Shown: piece after piece, positions 25,798 to 34,932 of the stretch | Position numbering within the stretch: position 1 is the first letter of the stretch | Layout of the letters: the number at the start of each line of letters is the position of its first letter | From: Rhizobium sp. AQ_MP | GTDB taxonomy: Bacteria > Pseudomonadota > Alphaproteobacteria > Rhizobiales > Rhizobiaceae | Reading direction: 5' to 3' | DNA: 64,000 nucleotides | NCBI RefSeq assembly: GCF_014237835.1 | Contig: NZ_JACJVI010000009.1 | Coordinates: forward strand, 124,001-188,000 | Program-made: the position numbers and the translations under genes | Notes under the pieces: model-generated | What the model was told of the DNA's origin: nothing | Database searches by the model: none | Seen by the model: only the letters and a program-made list of their open reading frames with translations

Positions 25798-26303
25798 CCC
25801 CTTTGCCCATCGACCTCTCCATCCGTCCGTTGACGGCCGAAACATTTGCGCCTTTTGGCGAGGTGATCGAGGCCGATCCCTCGACCATGCGGCTGATCAA
25901 TGGCGGCACGACGGAACGCTTTCATGCGCTGTTTTCGCCCGAGGTGACGGGCGAGGGGGCGCGGGTGATCGTCAACATTTTTCGCGGGCAGCCGCGCGCC
26001 TTCCCTTATGAGATCGGCATGATGGAGCGGCACCCCCTTGGTAGCCAGAGCTTTTCGCCGCTTTCCGCGCGGCCCTTCCTGGTCGCAGTCTCGCCCGATG
26101 AGGCTGGCCGACCGGGGCAGCCGCAGGTGTTTCTCGCCGGACCGCAGCAGGGCGTGAACTATCGGCGCAATACCTGGCATCATCCGTTGATGGCCATCGG
26201 CGAAGTCAGTGATTTCCTGGTTGTCGATCGTGACGGACCCGGCAACAACCTCGAAGAGTTTTTCTTCGATACCCCCTTCACGATTCGGGAGCCCCAGATA
26301 TGA
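25794..26303 (+). CDS. allA: ureidoglycolate lyase
   Basis: The 169-residue protein is an AllA-type ureidoglycolate lyase: [18 protein letters not shown] near the N terminus, then the [14 protein letters not shown] metal/substrate block and the late [13 protein letters not shown] and DFLVVDRDG. It splits ureidoglycolate to glyoxylate and urea, the last step of the ureide pathway. It overlaps the HepT gene upstream and the uraH gene downstream, each by four bases, so it is co-translated with both. Confidence 0.93.
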   Translation: MTPLPIDLSIRPLTAETFAPFGEVIEADPSTMRLINGGTTERFHALFSPEVTGEGARVIVNIFRGQPRAFPYEIGMMERHPLGSQSFSPLSARPFLVAVSPDEAGRPGQPQVFLAGPQQGVNYRRNTWHHPLMAIGEVSDFLVVDRDGPGNNLEEFFFDTPFTIREPQI

Positions 26304-26656
26304 CCGGCCTCACCACCCATGTGCTCGATACGGCACTCGGCAAGCCAGCCCAGGGTCTTCGCATCCAGCTGATGCGGATGAATGGCGAGGAGGCGGAGCT
26401 GATCAAGACCGTCTTCACCAATGACGATGGGCGTGTCGATGGCGGACCGATGCTGATCGGGGATGAATTCCAGGTCGGGCAATATGAGCTGCTTTTCCAT
26501 GCCGGGGATTATCTGAAGGCCAAGGGCTTTCAGCTCACCGAGCCGCCCTTTCTTGACGTGATCCCGATCCGCTTCGGGATTTCCGACACGACGGCGCATT
26601 ATCATGTGCCGCTGCTTCTCTCGCCCTATGGCTATTCGACCTATCGGGGCAGCTGA
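26300..26656 (+). CDS. uraH: 5-hydroxyisourate hydrolase (transthyretin-like)
   Basis: The 118-residue protein is a HIU hydrolase, converting 5-hydroxyisourate to OHCU. Family marks are [15 protein letters not shown] at the N terminus, the central [10 protein letters not shown], and the closing YSTYRGS, whose last residues are the diagnostic YRGS tetrapeptide. It works between PuuD and UraD. It overlaps allA by four bases and the following phosphoesterase by one base (TGATG). No periplasmic signal is visible, so it should be cytoplasmic. Confidence 0.95.
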   Translation: MTGLTTHVLDTALGKPAQGLRIQLMRMNGEEAELIKTVFTNDDGRVDGGPMLIGDEFQVGQYELLFHAGDYLKAKGFQLTEPPFLDVIPIRFGISDTTAHYHVPLLLSPYGYSTYRGS

Positions 26657-27402
26657 TGCGGTTCGCGGCTATCGCTGATATTCATGGCAATGCCGCGGCA
26701 CTTGAGGCGGTGCTTGCCGATATCGCGGCTGAGGGCATTGAAACAGGCGATATCGTCAATCTCGGCGATTGCCTGTCCGGCCCGCTCGAAGCCGGGCGGA
26801 CGGCCGATATCCTCGTGCCGCTGCAGCTGGTCACCGTGCGTGGCAATCACGACCGCTATCTGATCGAACATGCGGCCGGCGACATGCATGAGTGGGAGGC
26901 GGATGCCTTCGGCCAGCTGACAGCCCGGCATCTCGACTGGCTGCGCACGCTGCCCTTCGATGCGGTTTTCCGCGATGTCGCCTATCTCTGCCATGCGCGA
27001 CCGCAGGATGACGGTACCTACTGGCTCGACCAGGTGACGCCGGAAGGGCGTGTCGTGCTGCGCGATCAGTCTGAGATAGAGGCCTGGGCGGAGGGCATCA
27101 CCCAGCCGCTGATCCTTTGCGGCCATACCCATCTGCCACGGGCCGTCCGCCTCTCCGACGGCAGGCTGATCGTCAATCCCGGCAGCGTCGGCTGCCCGGC
27201 CTATGACGATGATTTGCCCGTCTATCACAAGGTCGAAGCCGGCAGCCCGCTTGCATCCTATGCGATCCTGCAGAAGACGGAAGCCGGCTGGTCGGTCAGC
27301 TTCCGGCTCGTACCCTATGATCACATGGCGCAGTCGCGGCTTGCCGAACGCAATGGCCGTCCGAGCTGGACGGCCGGCCTTGCGACCGGCCGCCTGAGCT
27401 GA
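26656..27402 (+). CDS. calcineurin-like metallophosphoesterase (YfcE/MJ0936-type)
   Basis: The 248-residue protein shows the metallophosphoesterase ligands in order: DIHGN near residue 8, GDCLSGP with the metal-binding D at about 38, GNHDRY at about 64, GHTHLPR near 157, and NPGSVG after it. It hydrolyses phosphodiesters or phosphomonoesters with two metals; the substrate is unknown. It is the last gene of the mntA-hepT-allA-uraH run and shares one base with uraH. A purine-pathway role is not shown. Confidence 0.9.
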   Translation: MRFAAIADIHGNAAALEAVLADIAAEGIETGDIVNLGDCLSGPLEAGRTADILVPLQLVTVRGNHDRYLIEHAAGDMHEWEADAFGQLTARHLDWLRTLPFDAVFRDVAYLCHARPQDDGTYWLDQVTPEGRVVLRDQSEIEAWAEGITQPLILCGHTHLPRAVRLSDGRLIVNPGSVGCPAYDDDLPVYHKVEAGSPLASYAILQKTEAGWSVSFRLVPYDHMAQSRLAERNGRPSWTAGLATGRLS

Positions 27403-27409
27403 TCGTCGC

Positions 27410-28756
27410 TTAAAGGCGGCGCACGCCCAGCACCTTGGCGGGATCAAAGGCCTTGATCGAGACGGCTTCGCCCTGGTTGCCGCCGAGCAGCAGCCATTGG
27501 TCTCCGTCATAGCCGACGAAGAAGCCGACATGGCCCTTCCAGCTGTCCGGAGACTGCCGCCACAGGACGACAACGTCACCGCGCCGCGGCGCTCCCTGAA
27601 CGGGCCTGCCCCAAGTGAGCCAGGAGCGGGCATTGGCGCGGCCGGAGCCCTTCTGTCCAACCTCGGAAAAGCAGAAATTGACGAAATAGGAGCACCACGC
27701 CACTTCATCGTCGTCATGTCCGATCGCGGCGCCGTCCAGCCGCCGGTAGTAGAGCGCGATGCGCGGGTTCGTGCCGGGGCCATCCAGATTGGCCACCTGC
27801 ATTTCGTATTCCCGATAGGCGATGTCGATCGCCTGTTTGCCAACAACTGGAAGGTCTCCCGCTTCACCGGTCACGGCCACCAGATAATCCAGCGATACAT
27901 AGCCATCGGGACGACCGTCACCTTCCAGATCCACCTGGATCCAGTTTCCGCTGCGCTGCAGCCCGTAAAGTCGGGTTCCCGGTGCCAGCGGGCGGATGAT
28001 GGGAAAATCGAGGGAGGCGCCTCCGCGCAGATTGAGACTGCCGTGGCTCGAGACCTGAAAGAGCGCCCGACTGCCATCGGTGTCTTCCGGCTGCCGCCTG
28101 GCCATGACGGTTGATGGCATCGGGAGGGTGAACTGGCCGAAATCCGGGTTTCCAGGCCGGGTGATGTTGCTGTCGCAGTCGAGCCCGTCAATCTTGAGCG
28201 AAACCGCATCCTGATAGAGATTCCAGGGGCCGTTTTCGAGATAGTCGCTGCTGCCGGACCAGCCAAGCGCCCTTGGCAGCCAGACGAGGGCGACGAGTTC
28301 TGCGGCCTTGAGGCGGCTGCTGACCTTGCCTGAGCCGTAGACACCCAGTCGATAGCCGGTGGAACCTGTCCGAACTTTGTCCGCGAAGATCCGGAAATAT
28401 CTTTCGATCGTGCTGAGGTCATCGGCACTGACGAAGTCGTGGTCTACAGAAACATAGATTGCGCTGCCCTTGGGCTGATCGATGGCGCGCGCACATTCGA
28501 GGGCTGCCTCGGCATCCTTCACGGCGAAGCTCTCGCTGAAATCGCTGATCAGACGATGGTTCTGCTGGAACACAACCGCAATCGACATACCGGCCTCGAC
28601 GATCGCCTCGGCTTCGGCTCTGGTGAGACGTTTGTCGGGAAAGGTCTGGCTGTTCTGTCGGTTGTAGTAGCGGATGATGCAGCGGATGCCGAGCGCAGCC
28701 AGCTGGTGCGCCCGGGCTTTGACGCTGTAGGGCGTGTCGATGATGGTCCTGGTCAT
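27410..28756 (-). CDS. modular cell-wall hydrolase: DUF1906 glycoside hydrolase-like + SH3 + CHAP-like amidase
   Basis: This 448-residue protein has three parts. Residues 1-210 match the DUF1906 (Rv2525c-like) glycoside hydrolase fold of the GH25 lysozyme kind (AHQLAALGIRCIIRYYNRQ; IYVSVDHDFVS; LGVYGSGKVSS). Residues about 230-293 are an SH3-type cell-wall binding domain (SLNLRGGASLDFP; GYVSLDYLVAV). The C-terminal part is a CHAP/NlpC-P60-like amidase of the TIGR02594 type, with Cys355 and His409 (AWCSYFVNFCFSEVG; KGHVGFFVG). Such architecture is common in phage lysins and effectors, but no phage genes are adjacent and no signal peptide is present. It is transcribed alone. Confidence 0.8.
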   Translation of the reverse strand: MTRTIIDTPYSVKARAHQLAALGIRCIIRYYNRQNSQTFPDKRLTRAEAEAIVEAGMSIAVVFQQNHRLISDFSESFAVKDAEAALECARAIDQPKGSAIYVSVDHDFVSADDLSTIERYFRIFADKVRTGSTGYRLGVYGSGKVSSRLKAAELVALVWLPRALGWSGSSDYLENGPWNLYQDAVSLKIDGLDCDSNITRPGNPDFGQFTLPMPSTVMARRQPEDTDGSRALFQVSSHGSLNLRGGASLDFPIIRPLAPGTRLYGLQRSGNWIQVDLEGDGRPDGYVSLDYLVAVTGEAGDLPVVGKQAIDIAYREYEMQVANLDGPGTNPRIALYYRRLDGAAIGHDDDEVAWCSYFVNFCFSEVGQKGSGRANARSWLTWGRPVQGAPRRGDVVVLWRQSPDSWKGHVGFFVGYDGDQWLLLGGNQGEAVSIKAFDPAKVLGVRRL

Positions 28757-28881
28757 GAAAGTATCCCCCGCGAATTCATTTCGCGGGGAAAGAGTACCTT
28801 TCAGCAAATGCAAGTCTACCGAGCCTCTATGGCAATGTGGCCTACCTGAAATTGCATTGAATTGCAGCTGCCTCGCGTGGT

Positions 28882-30027
28882 TCAGAAAGGGCTCTCGGCA
28901 ATGATCGTCTTGTCGACATCGGCGACCTGGCGCTTACCGCAGAGCGCCATGGTCACGTCCATCTCCTTGGCTATGATTTCCAGCGCCTTGGTCACGCCTT
29001 CCTTGCCCATGGCGCCGAGGCCATAGAGGAAGGGGCGGCCGATATAGGTTCCCCTGGCGCCCAGTGCCACGGCTTTCAGCACATCCTGGCCGGAGCGGAT
29101 GCCGCCGTCCATGTGGATCTCGATCTTGTGGCCGACGGCTTCGACGATCTTCGGCAGCATGGAGATCGAGGAATGCGCGCCGTCCAGCTGGCGTCCGCCG
29201 TGATTGGAGACGACGATGGCATCAGCCCCGGTTTTCGCCGCCATCCGGGCGTCTTCGACGTCGAGGATTCCCTTGATGATCAGCTTGCCACCCCATTGCT
29301 TCTTGATCCACTCGACATCCTTCCAGGAGAGCTTCGGATCGAACTGCTCAGCCGTCCAGGAATGCAGCGAGGACAGGTCGGTGACGTTCTTGGCGTGGCC
29401 GTGGATGTTGCGGAAGGTGCGGCGGTTGGTCTGCAGCATGTTCCAGCACCAGCGTGGGCGGATCGCCATCTGGTAGAGGTGTTTCGGCGTCAGCTTCGGC
29501 GGGGCGGCGAGGCTGTTGCGGATGTCCTTGTGGCGCTGGCCGAGCAGCTGAAGATCGGCGGTGAGTACCAGGGCCGAGCATTTGGCGGCCTTGGCACGCT
29601 CGATCAGGTTCACGACGAAATCGCGGTCGCGCATCACGTAAAGCTGGAACCAGAAGGGGCGGGTGGTAACCGAGGCGACATCCTCGATCGAGCAGATGCT
29701 CATGGTCGAGAGCGTGAAAGGCACGCCGAATTCTTCGGCAGCCTTCGCCGCCAGCATCTCGCCATCGGCATGCTGCATGCCGGTGAGGCCAGTCGGCGCG
29801 AGCGCCACGGGCATCTTGACCTTCTCGCCGACCATGGTCGTTTCGAGCGTGCGGCCGCTCATGTCGACCAGCACGCGCTGACGCAGCTTGATCCTGGCAA
29901 AGTCGTTCTCGTTCGCGCGGTAGGTGCTCTCGGTATAGGAGCCGCTGTCGGCATAGTCGAAGAACAGTTTTGGCACGCGTTTGCGAGCGAGGGTCTTCAG
30001 GTCGGAGATTTCGAGAATGGGGGCCAT
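28882..30027 (-). CDS. lldD: alpha-hydroxy-acid oxidising flavoprotein, L-lactate dehydrogenase LldD-like
   Basis: The 381-residue protein belongs to the FMN-dependent alpha-hydroxy acid dehydrogenases: PKLFFDYADSGSYTEST at the N terminus, PVALAPTGLTGMQHADGE, the catalytic IVVSNHGGRQLD (His and Arg) near residue 275 and DGGIRSGQDVLKA for FMN phosphate binding. LldD oxidises L-lactate to pyruvate at the membrane; glycolate or mandelate as substrate cannot be excluded. Glycolate oxidation would fit a glyoxylate-forming neighbourhood, but that is speculation. It follows the K+ channel gene by 36 bases. Confidence 0.9.
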   Translation of the reverse strand: MAPILEISDLKTLARKRVPKLFFDYADSGSYTESTYRANENDFARIKLRQRVLVDMSGRTLETTMVGEKVKMPVALAPTGLTGMQHADGEMLAAKAAEEFGVPFTLSTMSICSIEDVASVTTRPFWFQLYVMRDRDFVVNLIERAKAAKCSALVLTADLQLLGQRHKDIRNSLAAPPKLTPKHLYQMAIRPRWCWNMLQTNRRTFRNIHGHAKNVTDLSSLHSWTAEQFDPKLSWKDVEWIKKQWGGKLIIKGILDVEDARMAAKTGADAIVVSNHGGRQLDGAHSSISMLPKIVEAVGHKIEIHMDGGIRSGQDVLKAVALGARGTYIGRPFLYGLGAMGKEGVTKALEIIAKEMDVTMALCGKRQVADVDKTIIAESPF

Positions 30028-30063
30028 GAGTTCATGCCTTTCGGAATTGACGACAGTCGGCCA

Positions 30064-30498
30064 TCAGAAGTGCTCGCCGGGTTTGAAGGGGCCGACACGC
30101 ATGCCGGCTGCGATGAGATAGGCGGTCGACCAGCCGATCAGCAGGAAGCCGTTGACACCTTCGAGGGCGGCAAACATGCGCCATTCGGGATGGGGCACGA
30201 CGTCCCCATATCCGACGGTCGAGAAGGTGATGGTCGAAAAATAGAGGGCGGTCTCGAAATCATCGACCACGCCGATGAGGCTATAGGCGGCCGCCCAGAG
30301 CCAGACCTCCGCCGTCAAAACGGCAAAGACGCCGATGACCACCGTGTTCATGGCAAGCATGCGGCTGCGATGGCCGTGCAGGCGAATGCGGTCCGTGACG
30401 AAACTCATGGCATGGGTCACGGCAATCAGGCCGAAAGTATGGACCACCACGGTCAGCGAGATCATGATGGTGCCAAGCACGAGGTTGCTGATCAGCAT
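30064..30498 (-). CDS. two-helix potassium channel family protein
   Basis: The 144-residue protein has the K+ selectivity filter TVGYGD at residues 94-99 after a pore helix (ALYFSTITFS), plus about four hydrophobic segments. There is no RCK or cyclic nucleotide domain, so it is a minimal ion channel subunit in the inner membrane that would assemble as a tetramer. It lies between the DUF3052 and lldD genes on the minus strand and is probably in the same transcript. What gates it is unknown. Confidence 0.85.
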   Translation of the reverse strand: MLISNLVLGTIMISLTVVVHTFGLIAVTHAMSFVTDRIRLHGHRSRMLAMNTVVIGVFAVLTAEVWLWAAAYSLIGVVDDFETALYFSTITFSTVGYGDVVPHPEWRMFAALEGVNGFLLIGWSTAYLIAAGMRVGPFKPGEHF

Positions 30499-30514
30499 AG
30501 GGAGCCTCTTGCCG

Positions 30515-30937
30515 TCACGGGCGCAACTCCTTGCGCAGCATGAATTTCAACCCCGACCAGATCTCGTCGACGGCGCAAACCTTCACGTCGACCAGGCCTG
30601 TCGGAAGGAAGATCTCTCGTAGCACATCTTCGGTGATCGTGGTCGGCACTTTCGAGGCCTTTTTCGGCCAGGAAATCCACAGCATTCCCGCAGGTTTGAG
30701 CATGGCTTTCAGGCCGAGCGCATGCTCCTCGAGTGCGGCGCGCGAGGTCTCGAAAACATGGGCGTAGTCGAGGCCTGACGCATTTGCCGACACCAGGTCG
30801 GTTGCCTGGAGGGCGCCGGGGACTTCTTCGGCGAGGTGGGAGAGGCTGTCGGGCAGGGCGATGAACAGTGCGGCCATGTCCGGCTTCAATCCGAGCTTTT
30901 TCGGAAGAGGGGTGCCGGAATAGCCGCTTTCGCTCAT
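30515..30937 (-). CDS. DUF3052 family protein
   Basis: The 140-residue protein matches the DUF3052 family: YSGTPLPKKLGLKPDM at the N terminus, then a central MLWISWPKKASKVPT segment and the end phrase VCAVDEIWSGLKFMLRKE. Its biochemical role is unknown. It starts seven bases after the guaD stop and is likely co-transcribed with guaD and puuD. The start at 30937 was preferred because the upstream extension shows none of the family pattern. Confidence 0.8.
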   Translation of the reverse strand: MSESGYSGTPLPKKLGLKPDMAALFIALPDSLSHLAEEVPGALQATDLVSANASGLDYAHVFETSRAALEEHALGLKAMLKPAGMLWISWPKKASKVPTTITEDVLREIFLPTGLVDVKVCAVDEIWSGLKFMLRKELRP

Positions 30938-30944
30938 TGCCGTC

Positions 30945-32258
30945 TCATGCCTCCGCGCGTGGCTTCGAGGGCTTGCCCGCCACATAGGTTTCGACGACCG
31001 ACCGATCGTCACCCAGCGTCTGTAGCAGGAAGAGTTCTTCCGAAAGCGAAGTCACTGTTTCCATGCGAAGCCGCATGGCCGGGGTGGCGGCCGCATTGAG
31101 CACGACGATATCGGCATCGGTGCCTTCGTCCAGCGTGCCGATCCGATCTGCCAGATCGAGCGCGACGGCATTGCCGAGCGTCATGTGGTAGAAGCTTTCA
31201 AGCGGGTTCATCCGTTCGCCGAGCAGCTGCTGGATCTTGTAGGCCTCGTCCATGGTCTTGAACATGGAATAGCTGGAGCCGCCGCCGATATCGGTGGCGA
31301 CCGCTACTGTGACGGGCTTTTCGCGGCGCTTGATCGCCTTCAGCGGAAAGAGGCCGGAGCCGAGGAAGAGGTTCGAGGTTGGGCAGTGGACCGCGACCGC
31401 ACCGCTTTCTGCCATGGCATCCGCCTCGCGATCCGACAGATGGATTGCATGGCCGAAGAGCGCCTTCTTCCGCAGGAGGCCGTAGCGGGCATAGATGTCG
31501 GTATAGTCCTTGGCATCCGGATAGAGCTCGCAGGTGTAGCGGATCTCGTCGTGGTTCTCGGACAGATGCGTCTGGATATGCAGGTCGGGGAATTCTTCTG
31601 CCAGCTTCTGTGTCATCGCCATCTGCTCGGGCGTGGACGTGATGGCAAAGCGGGGGGTGATGGCGACGTGGTTTCGCCCCTTGCCATGCCATTGTTCGAT
31701 CACCGCGCGGGTCTCGTCGTAACCCAGCTGGGGCGTGTCGAGCAGACCCTGCGGGGCATTGCGGTCCATCATTACCTTGCCGCCGATCATCAGCGTGCCG
31801 CGACGCAGGCTTTCGGCGAAGAAGGCATCGGCCGAGGCCTTGTGCACGGAGCAATAGGCGACCGCCGTGGTCGTGCCCTGGCGCAGGAATTCGTCGAAGA
31901 ATTGCGTGGCGATGCGCTCGGCATGGGCGCTTTCGACGAAACGGCATTCCTCGGGGAAGGTGTAGGTATCAAGCCATTCCAGTAGGTTGGCGGCATAGGA
32001 GGCGATCACCTGCATCTGCGGGAAATGCACATGGCAGTCGATCAGGCCGGGCAGGATCAGATGCGGGCGGTGGTCGATCTCGGTCACTTCGGCGCCGGCC
32101 TTGGGCTTCACCTCCGGGTAAGCCCCGACAGCGGCGATCTTGCCATCGCGAACCAGCAGCGCGCCGTCCTCTTCGTAGAGATAGCTTTCGCGGTCGCCGG
32201 CATGCTCGGGTGCCCGGCGAAAGGAGAGAAGGTGGCCGCGGATCAGGGTCTCTGTCAT
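30945..32258 (-). CDS. guaD: guanine deaminase
   Basis: The 437-residue protein is an amidohydrolase of the guanine deaminase family, turning guanine into xanthine and ammonia. Zinc ligands are visible in DCHVHFPQMQVIASY, HLSENHDEI and FGHAIHLSDREADAMAE, with the catalytic Asp in VATDIGGGSSYSMF. It starts two bases after the stop of puuD. It feeds xanthine to XdhAB, whose urate PuuD then oxidises. Confidence 0.95.
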   Translation of the reverse strand: MTETLIRGHLLSFRRAPEHAGDRESYLYEEDGALLVRDGKIAAVGAYPEVKPKAGAEVTEIDHRPHLILPGLIDCHVHFPQMQVIASYAANLLEWLDTYTFPEECRFVESAHAERIATQFFDEFLRQGTTTAVAYCSVHKASADAFFAESLRRGTLMIGGKVMMDRNAPQGLLDTPQLGYDETRAVIEQWHGKGRNHVAITPRFAITSTPEQMAMTQKLAEEFPDLHIQTHLSENHDEIRYTCELYPDAKDYTDIYARYGLLRKKALFGHAIHLSDREADAMAESGAVAVHCPTSNLFLGSGLFPLKAIKRREKPVTVAVATDIGGGSSYSMFKTMDEAYKIQQLLGERMNPLESFYHMTLGNAVALDLADRIGTLDEGTDADIVVLNAAATPAMRLRMETVTSLSEELFLLQTLGDDRSVVETYVAGKPSKPRAEA

Positions 32259-32260
32259 TC

Positions 32261-33493
32261 TTATCTGCCTTCAACCGTCGTCTCGTACCAGGCGACGAGC
32301 AGCTTGCGCTCTTCGGGCGAGAGATCGGTGATGTTTCCGGGCGGCATGGCATGGCTGCGGCCGGCCTGGAGATAGATTTCACGGGCATGGGCGGCGATCT
32401 CGCCGTCCGTCTCAAGCTTCACGTTCTTCGGTGCCCGCGCAATGCCCTCCCAGACGGGCTCGGCTGCGTGGCACATCGAACAGCGGCCCTGTACGACATC
32501 GCGCACGGCTTCGAAATGGCCGTTTGCAACAAAGGTCTGTTCACGGGTTGAAAGGCTCGCCTGTTCCTCCTCGCCGGTCAGGACCTTCGGCACGGTCGAC
32601 AGCCACATGATGACGATGAAGATGAGTACCGTGACCAGCCAGGTCCAGGTAGGCTTGCCCTTGCGGGCATGGGTGGTGTTGAACCAGTGGCGGATGGTGA
32701 CGCCCATCAGGAAGACGAGGGCTGCGATGACCCAGTTGAACTCCGTGGCAAAGGCCAGCGGATAGTGGTTGGACAGCATGAAGAAGATGACGGGCAGAGT
32801 CAGGTAGTTGTTGTGCAGCGAGCGCTGCTTGGCGATGACCCCATACTTCGGATCGGGCGTGCGCCCCGCGATCAGGTCGGCAACGACGATCTTCTGGTTC
32901 GGGATGATGATGAAGAAGACATTGGCCGACATGATGGTGGCGGTAAACGCACCGAGATGCAGGAAGGCGGCGCGACCGGTGAAGATCTGCGTATAGCCCC
33001 AGGCCATGGCGATCAGCACCAGGTAGAGGAACACCATCAGGCCCCAGGTGTTCTTGCCGAGCGGCGACTTGCACAGGAGATCATAGAGGATCCAGCCGAC
33101 GGCCAGCGACGCCAGCGACAGACAGATGGCCTGCCATGGCTCGATGTCCAGAACGGTGCGATCGATCAGAAAGAGATCGGCGCCGCCATAATAGACCACG
33201 CAGAGCAGAGCGAAGCCCGAGAGCCAGGTGGCATAGCTTTCCCATTTGAACCAGGTCAGATGCTCCGGCATCGAGGCGGGGGCCACCAGATATTTCTGGA
33301 TATGGTAGAAGCCGCCGCCATGCACCTGCCATTCCTCGCCATAGGCACCGGCGGGCAGACCCGGGCGCTTCACCAGGCCAAGATCGAGCGCGATGAAATA
33401 GAAGGACGAGCCGATCCAGGCGATCGCGGTCACCACATGCAGCCAGCGGACGGCGAAGTTCAGCCATTCCCAGGCTATCGCATATTCATACAT
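32261..33493 (-). CDS. puuD: urate hydroxylase/oxidase PuuD with C-terminal cytochrome c domain
   Basis: The 410-residue protein begins with a membrane domain of several helices (residues 1-300, starting MYEYAIAWEWLNFAVRWLHV) and ends with a cytochrome c domain bearing CSMCH (Cys338, Cys341, His342). This is PuuD, the membrane-bound urate oxidase of bacteria lacking the soluble uricase; it makes 5-hydroxyisourate and passes electrons to the respiratory chain. It is coupled to guaD by a two-base gap. In the 136-base gap upstream, toward the LysR gene, an 11-base dyad (33539-33549, TTGC-GTT-GCAA) could be a regulator site. Confidence 0.95.
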   Translation of the reverse strand: MYEYAIAWEWLNFAVRWLHVVTAIAWIGSSFYFIALDLGLVKRPGLPAGAYGEEWQVHGGGFYHIQKYLVAPASMPEHLTWFKWESYATWLSGFALLCVVYYGGADLFLIDRTVLDIEPWQAICLSLASLAVGWILYDLLCKSPLGKNTWGLMVFLYLVLIAMAWGYTQIFTGRAAFLHLGAFTATIMSANVFFIIIPNQKIVVADLIAGRTPDPKYGVIAKQRSLHNNYLTLPVIFFMLSNHYPLAFATEFNWVIAALVFLMGVTIRHWFNTTHARKGKPTWTWLVTVLIFIVIMWLSTVPKVLTGEEEQASLSTREQTFVANGHFEAVRDVVQGRCSMCHAAEPVWEGIARAPKNVKLETDGEIAAHAREIYLQAGRSHAMPPGNITDLSPEERKLLVAWYETTVEGR

Positions 33494-33629
33494 TCGGAGT
33501 TCCCCTGTTGTCCTCCAGACCGCCTAGTGTGGAAAATATTGCGTTGCAAGGGAAGCCCTCGGGACCATGGGCAGGGCTCTGGATGACGATTTATGCAGAG
33601 ATTCTTGTCTTGCGTAGAAACCGGTGAAA

Positions 33630-34529
33630 TCAGAGCACTTTTTCGCCTTCCAGGGTGGCGGTGATCCAAGCCTGGAATGCCTTGATCTTCGACGCGTTGC
33701 GCCTGGCGTGGGAATAGACAAGCTGGATCGGCGCATTGGCCGGGCAGGCGAGTTCGAAGGGGCGGATCAGGCGGCCCGAAGCGAGCTCGTCCTGGAAGAA
33801 GAAGGGGCTGACGATGGCAACGCCATAGCCGGCGATCGCTGCATTGGCCTCCAGATCCTGCGCCTCGTAGCTGTGCAGCTTGGTGTCGATCAGGGTGGGA
33901 TTGTGGATGCCGACGGCGGCAAACCATTGCGGCCACCAGGGGTCGCCGGGACTGATGATCGGCAGCTTCAACAGGTCGGCCGGTTCATGCACGCCACCGA
34001 TGGTTTCCGCCAGCTTCGGGCTCAGCATCGGCGTGAAGTCGAGGCGGATCAGCGGATGGGCGATGGTCCCCGGCCAGGGTCCTTCACCCCAGGGGATGGC
34101 GACATCGGCGCTCTTGGTTGCGAGGTCCTCGAACTTGCTGACGCGCAGGAGGCGCACCGCGATATCGGGATGGGCAAGCTGGAAGCTGCCGAGGTGGCGA
34201 GCCAGCCAGTTCGAAGCGAAGGTCGGGACTGAGTGGATCTCAAGTGTCTCGACGGCACCCCGCTTGGCGTGCTGCACAGCATCGACCAGAAGATCGAAAC
34301 CTTCGGACACCTTGGGGTGGAGACGTTCACCGGTTTGCGTCAGCCCGATCTGGCGCGGGCGGCGCCAGAAGAGCGGCTCCCCTATATGCTCCTCAAGCAG
34401 CTTGATCTGATAGCTGACCGCCGTCTGGGTCATGCCCAGTTCCTCGCCGGCGCGGGTGAAACTCATCAGCCGTCCAACCGCCTCGAAGACGCGCAGGGCA
34501 TTCAGCGGAAGTTGTCGCGACAGTTTCAT
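33630..34529 (-). CDS. LysR-family transcriptional regulator (GcvA-like)
   Basis: The 299-residue protein has an N-terminal LysR winged helix (residues 1-60: LNALRVFEAVGRLMSFTRAGEELGMTQTAVSYQIKLLEE) and a C-terminal effector-binding domain. The opening resembles the GcvA/AmpR subgroup. It is transcribed in the same direction as puuD-guaD, 136 bases upstream, and may regulate them. The ligand is unknown; urate or a ureide would be natural. Confidence 0.88.
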   Translation of the reverse strand: MKLSRQLPLNALRVFEAVGRLMSFTRAGEELGMTQTAVSYQIKLLEEHIGEPLFWRRPRQIGLTQTGERLHPKVSEGFDLLVDAVQHAKRGAVETLEIHSVPTFASNWLARHLGSFQLAHPDIAVRLLRVSKFEDLATKSADVAIPWGEGPWPGTIAHPLIRLDFTPMLSPKLAETIGGVHEPADLLKLPIISPGDPWWPQWFAAVGIHNPTLIDTKLHSYEAQDLEANAAIAGYGVAIVSPFFFQDELASGRLIRPFELACPANAPIQLVYSHARRNASKIKAFQAWITATLEGEKVL

Positions 34530-34640
34530 GGATCAGCTCTCTTTATCCATGAGGAGCGTATTTTAATTGGATCGGGCTCGCAACCTCAGGCATGGTCGCA
34601 GCATCGAACAAGAACGAAATCACGTAGCGTGGAGGCTCAG

Positions 34641-34862
34641 ATGGTATCCGCGATCAGTCGACTTATGCCCAATTTTGAGAGCATCCTGCAGCGGCTTCGT
34701 AAGGCCGTACCACCGGGGCAAGGTGCCCGCCGCCTTGATGTCCACGACCTTCCGGACGACCTTCGCCGGGACGTCGGGCTGGAGATGGTGGAGGATGTTT
34801 GGCATGCGAGGGAGCGGTCCGAGCAACGGCTTCTCGATCGAAGCCGTGGCGGTCCGCTCTAG
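34641..34862 (+). CDS. small DUF1127-like protein
   Basis: The 73-residue reading frame starts at ATG 34641 with GGAGG five bases before it, a very good ribosome site. The product has a basic helical N-terminal half and the phrase LDVHDLPDDLRRDVGL, which resembles the conserved end of DUF1127 proteins of alphaproteobacteria; these are usually about 50-80 residues long, and some affect phosphate and carbon metabolism or bind RNA. It is alone, divergent from the LysR gene. The similarity is partial, so the family call is tentative, but the coding status looks sound. Confidence 0.55.
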   Translation: MVSAISRLMPNFESILQRLRKAVPPGQGARRLDVHDLPDDLRRDVGLEMVEDVWHARERSEQRLLDRSRGGPL

Positions 34863-34932
34863 AAAAGTCGAATGATTATAGATGTTTCGTAGAGTCCACT
34901 GCGAGATCGATTCAGGTCTTCAAGGCAGCAAT

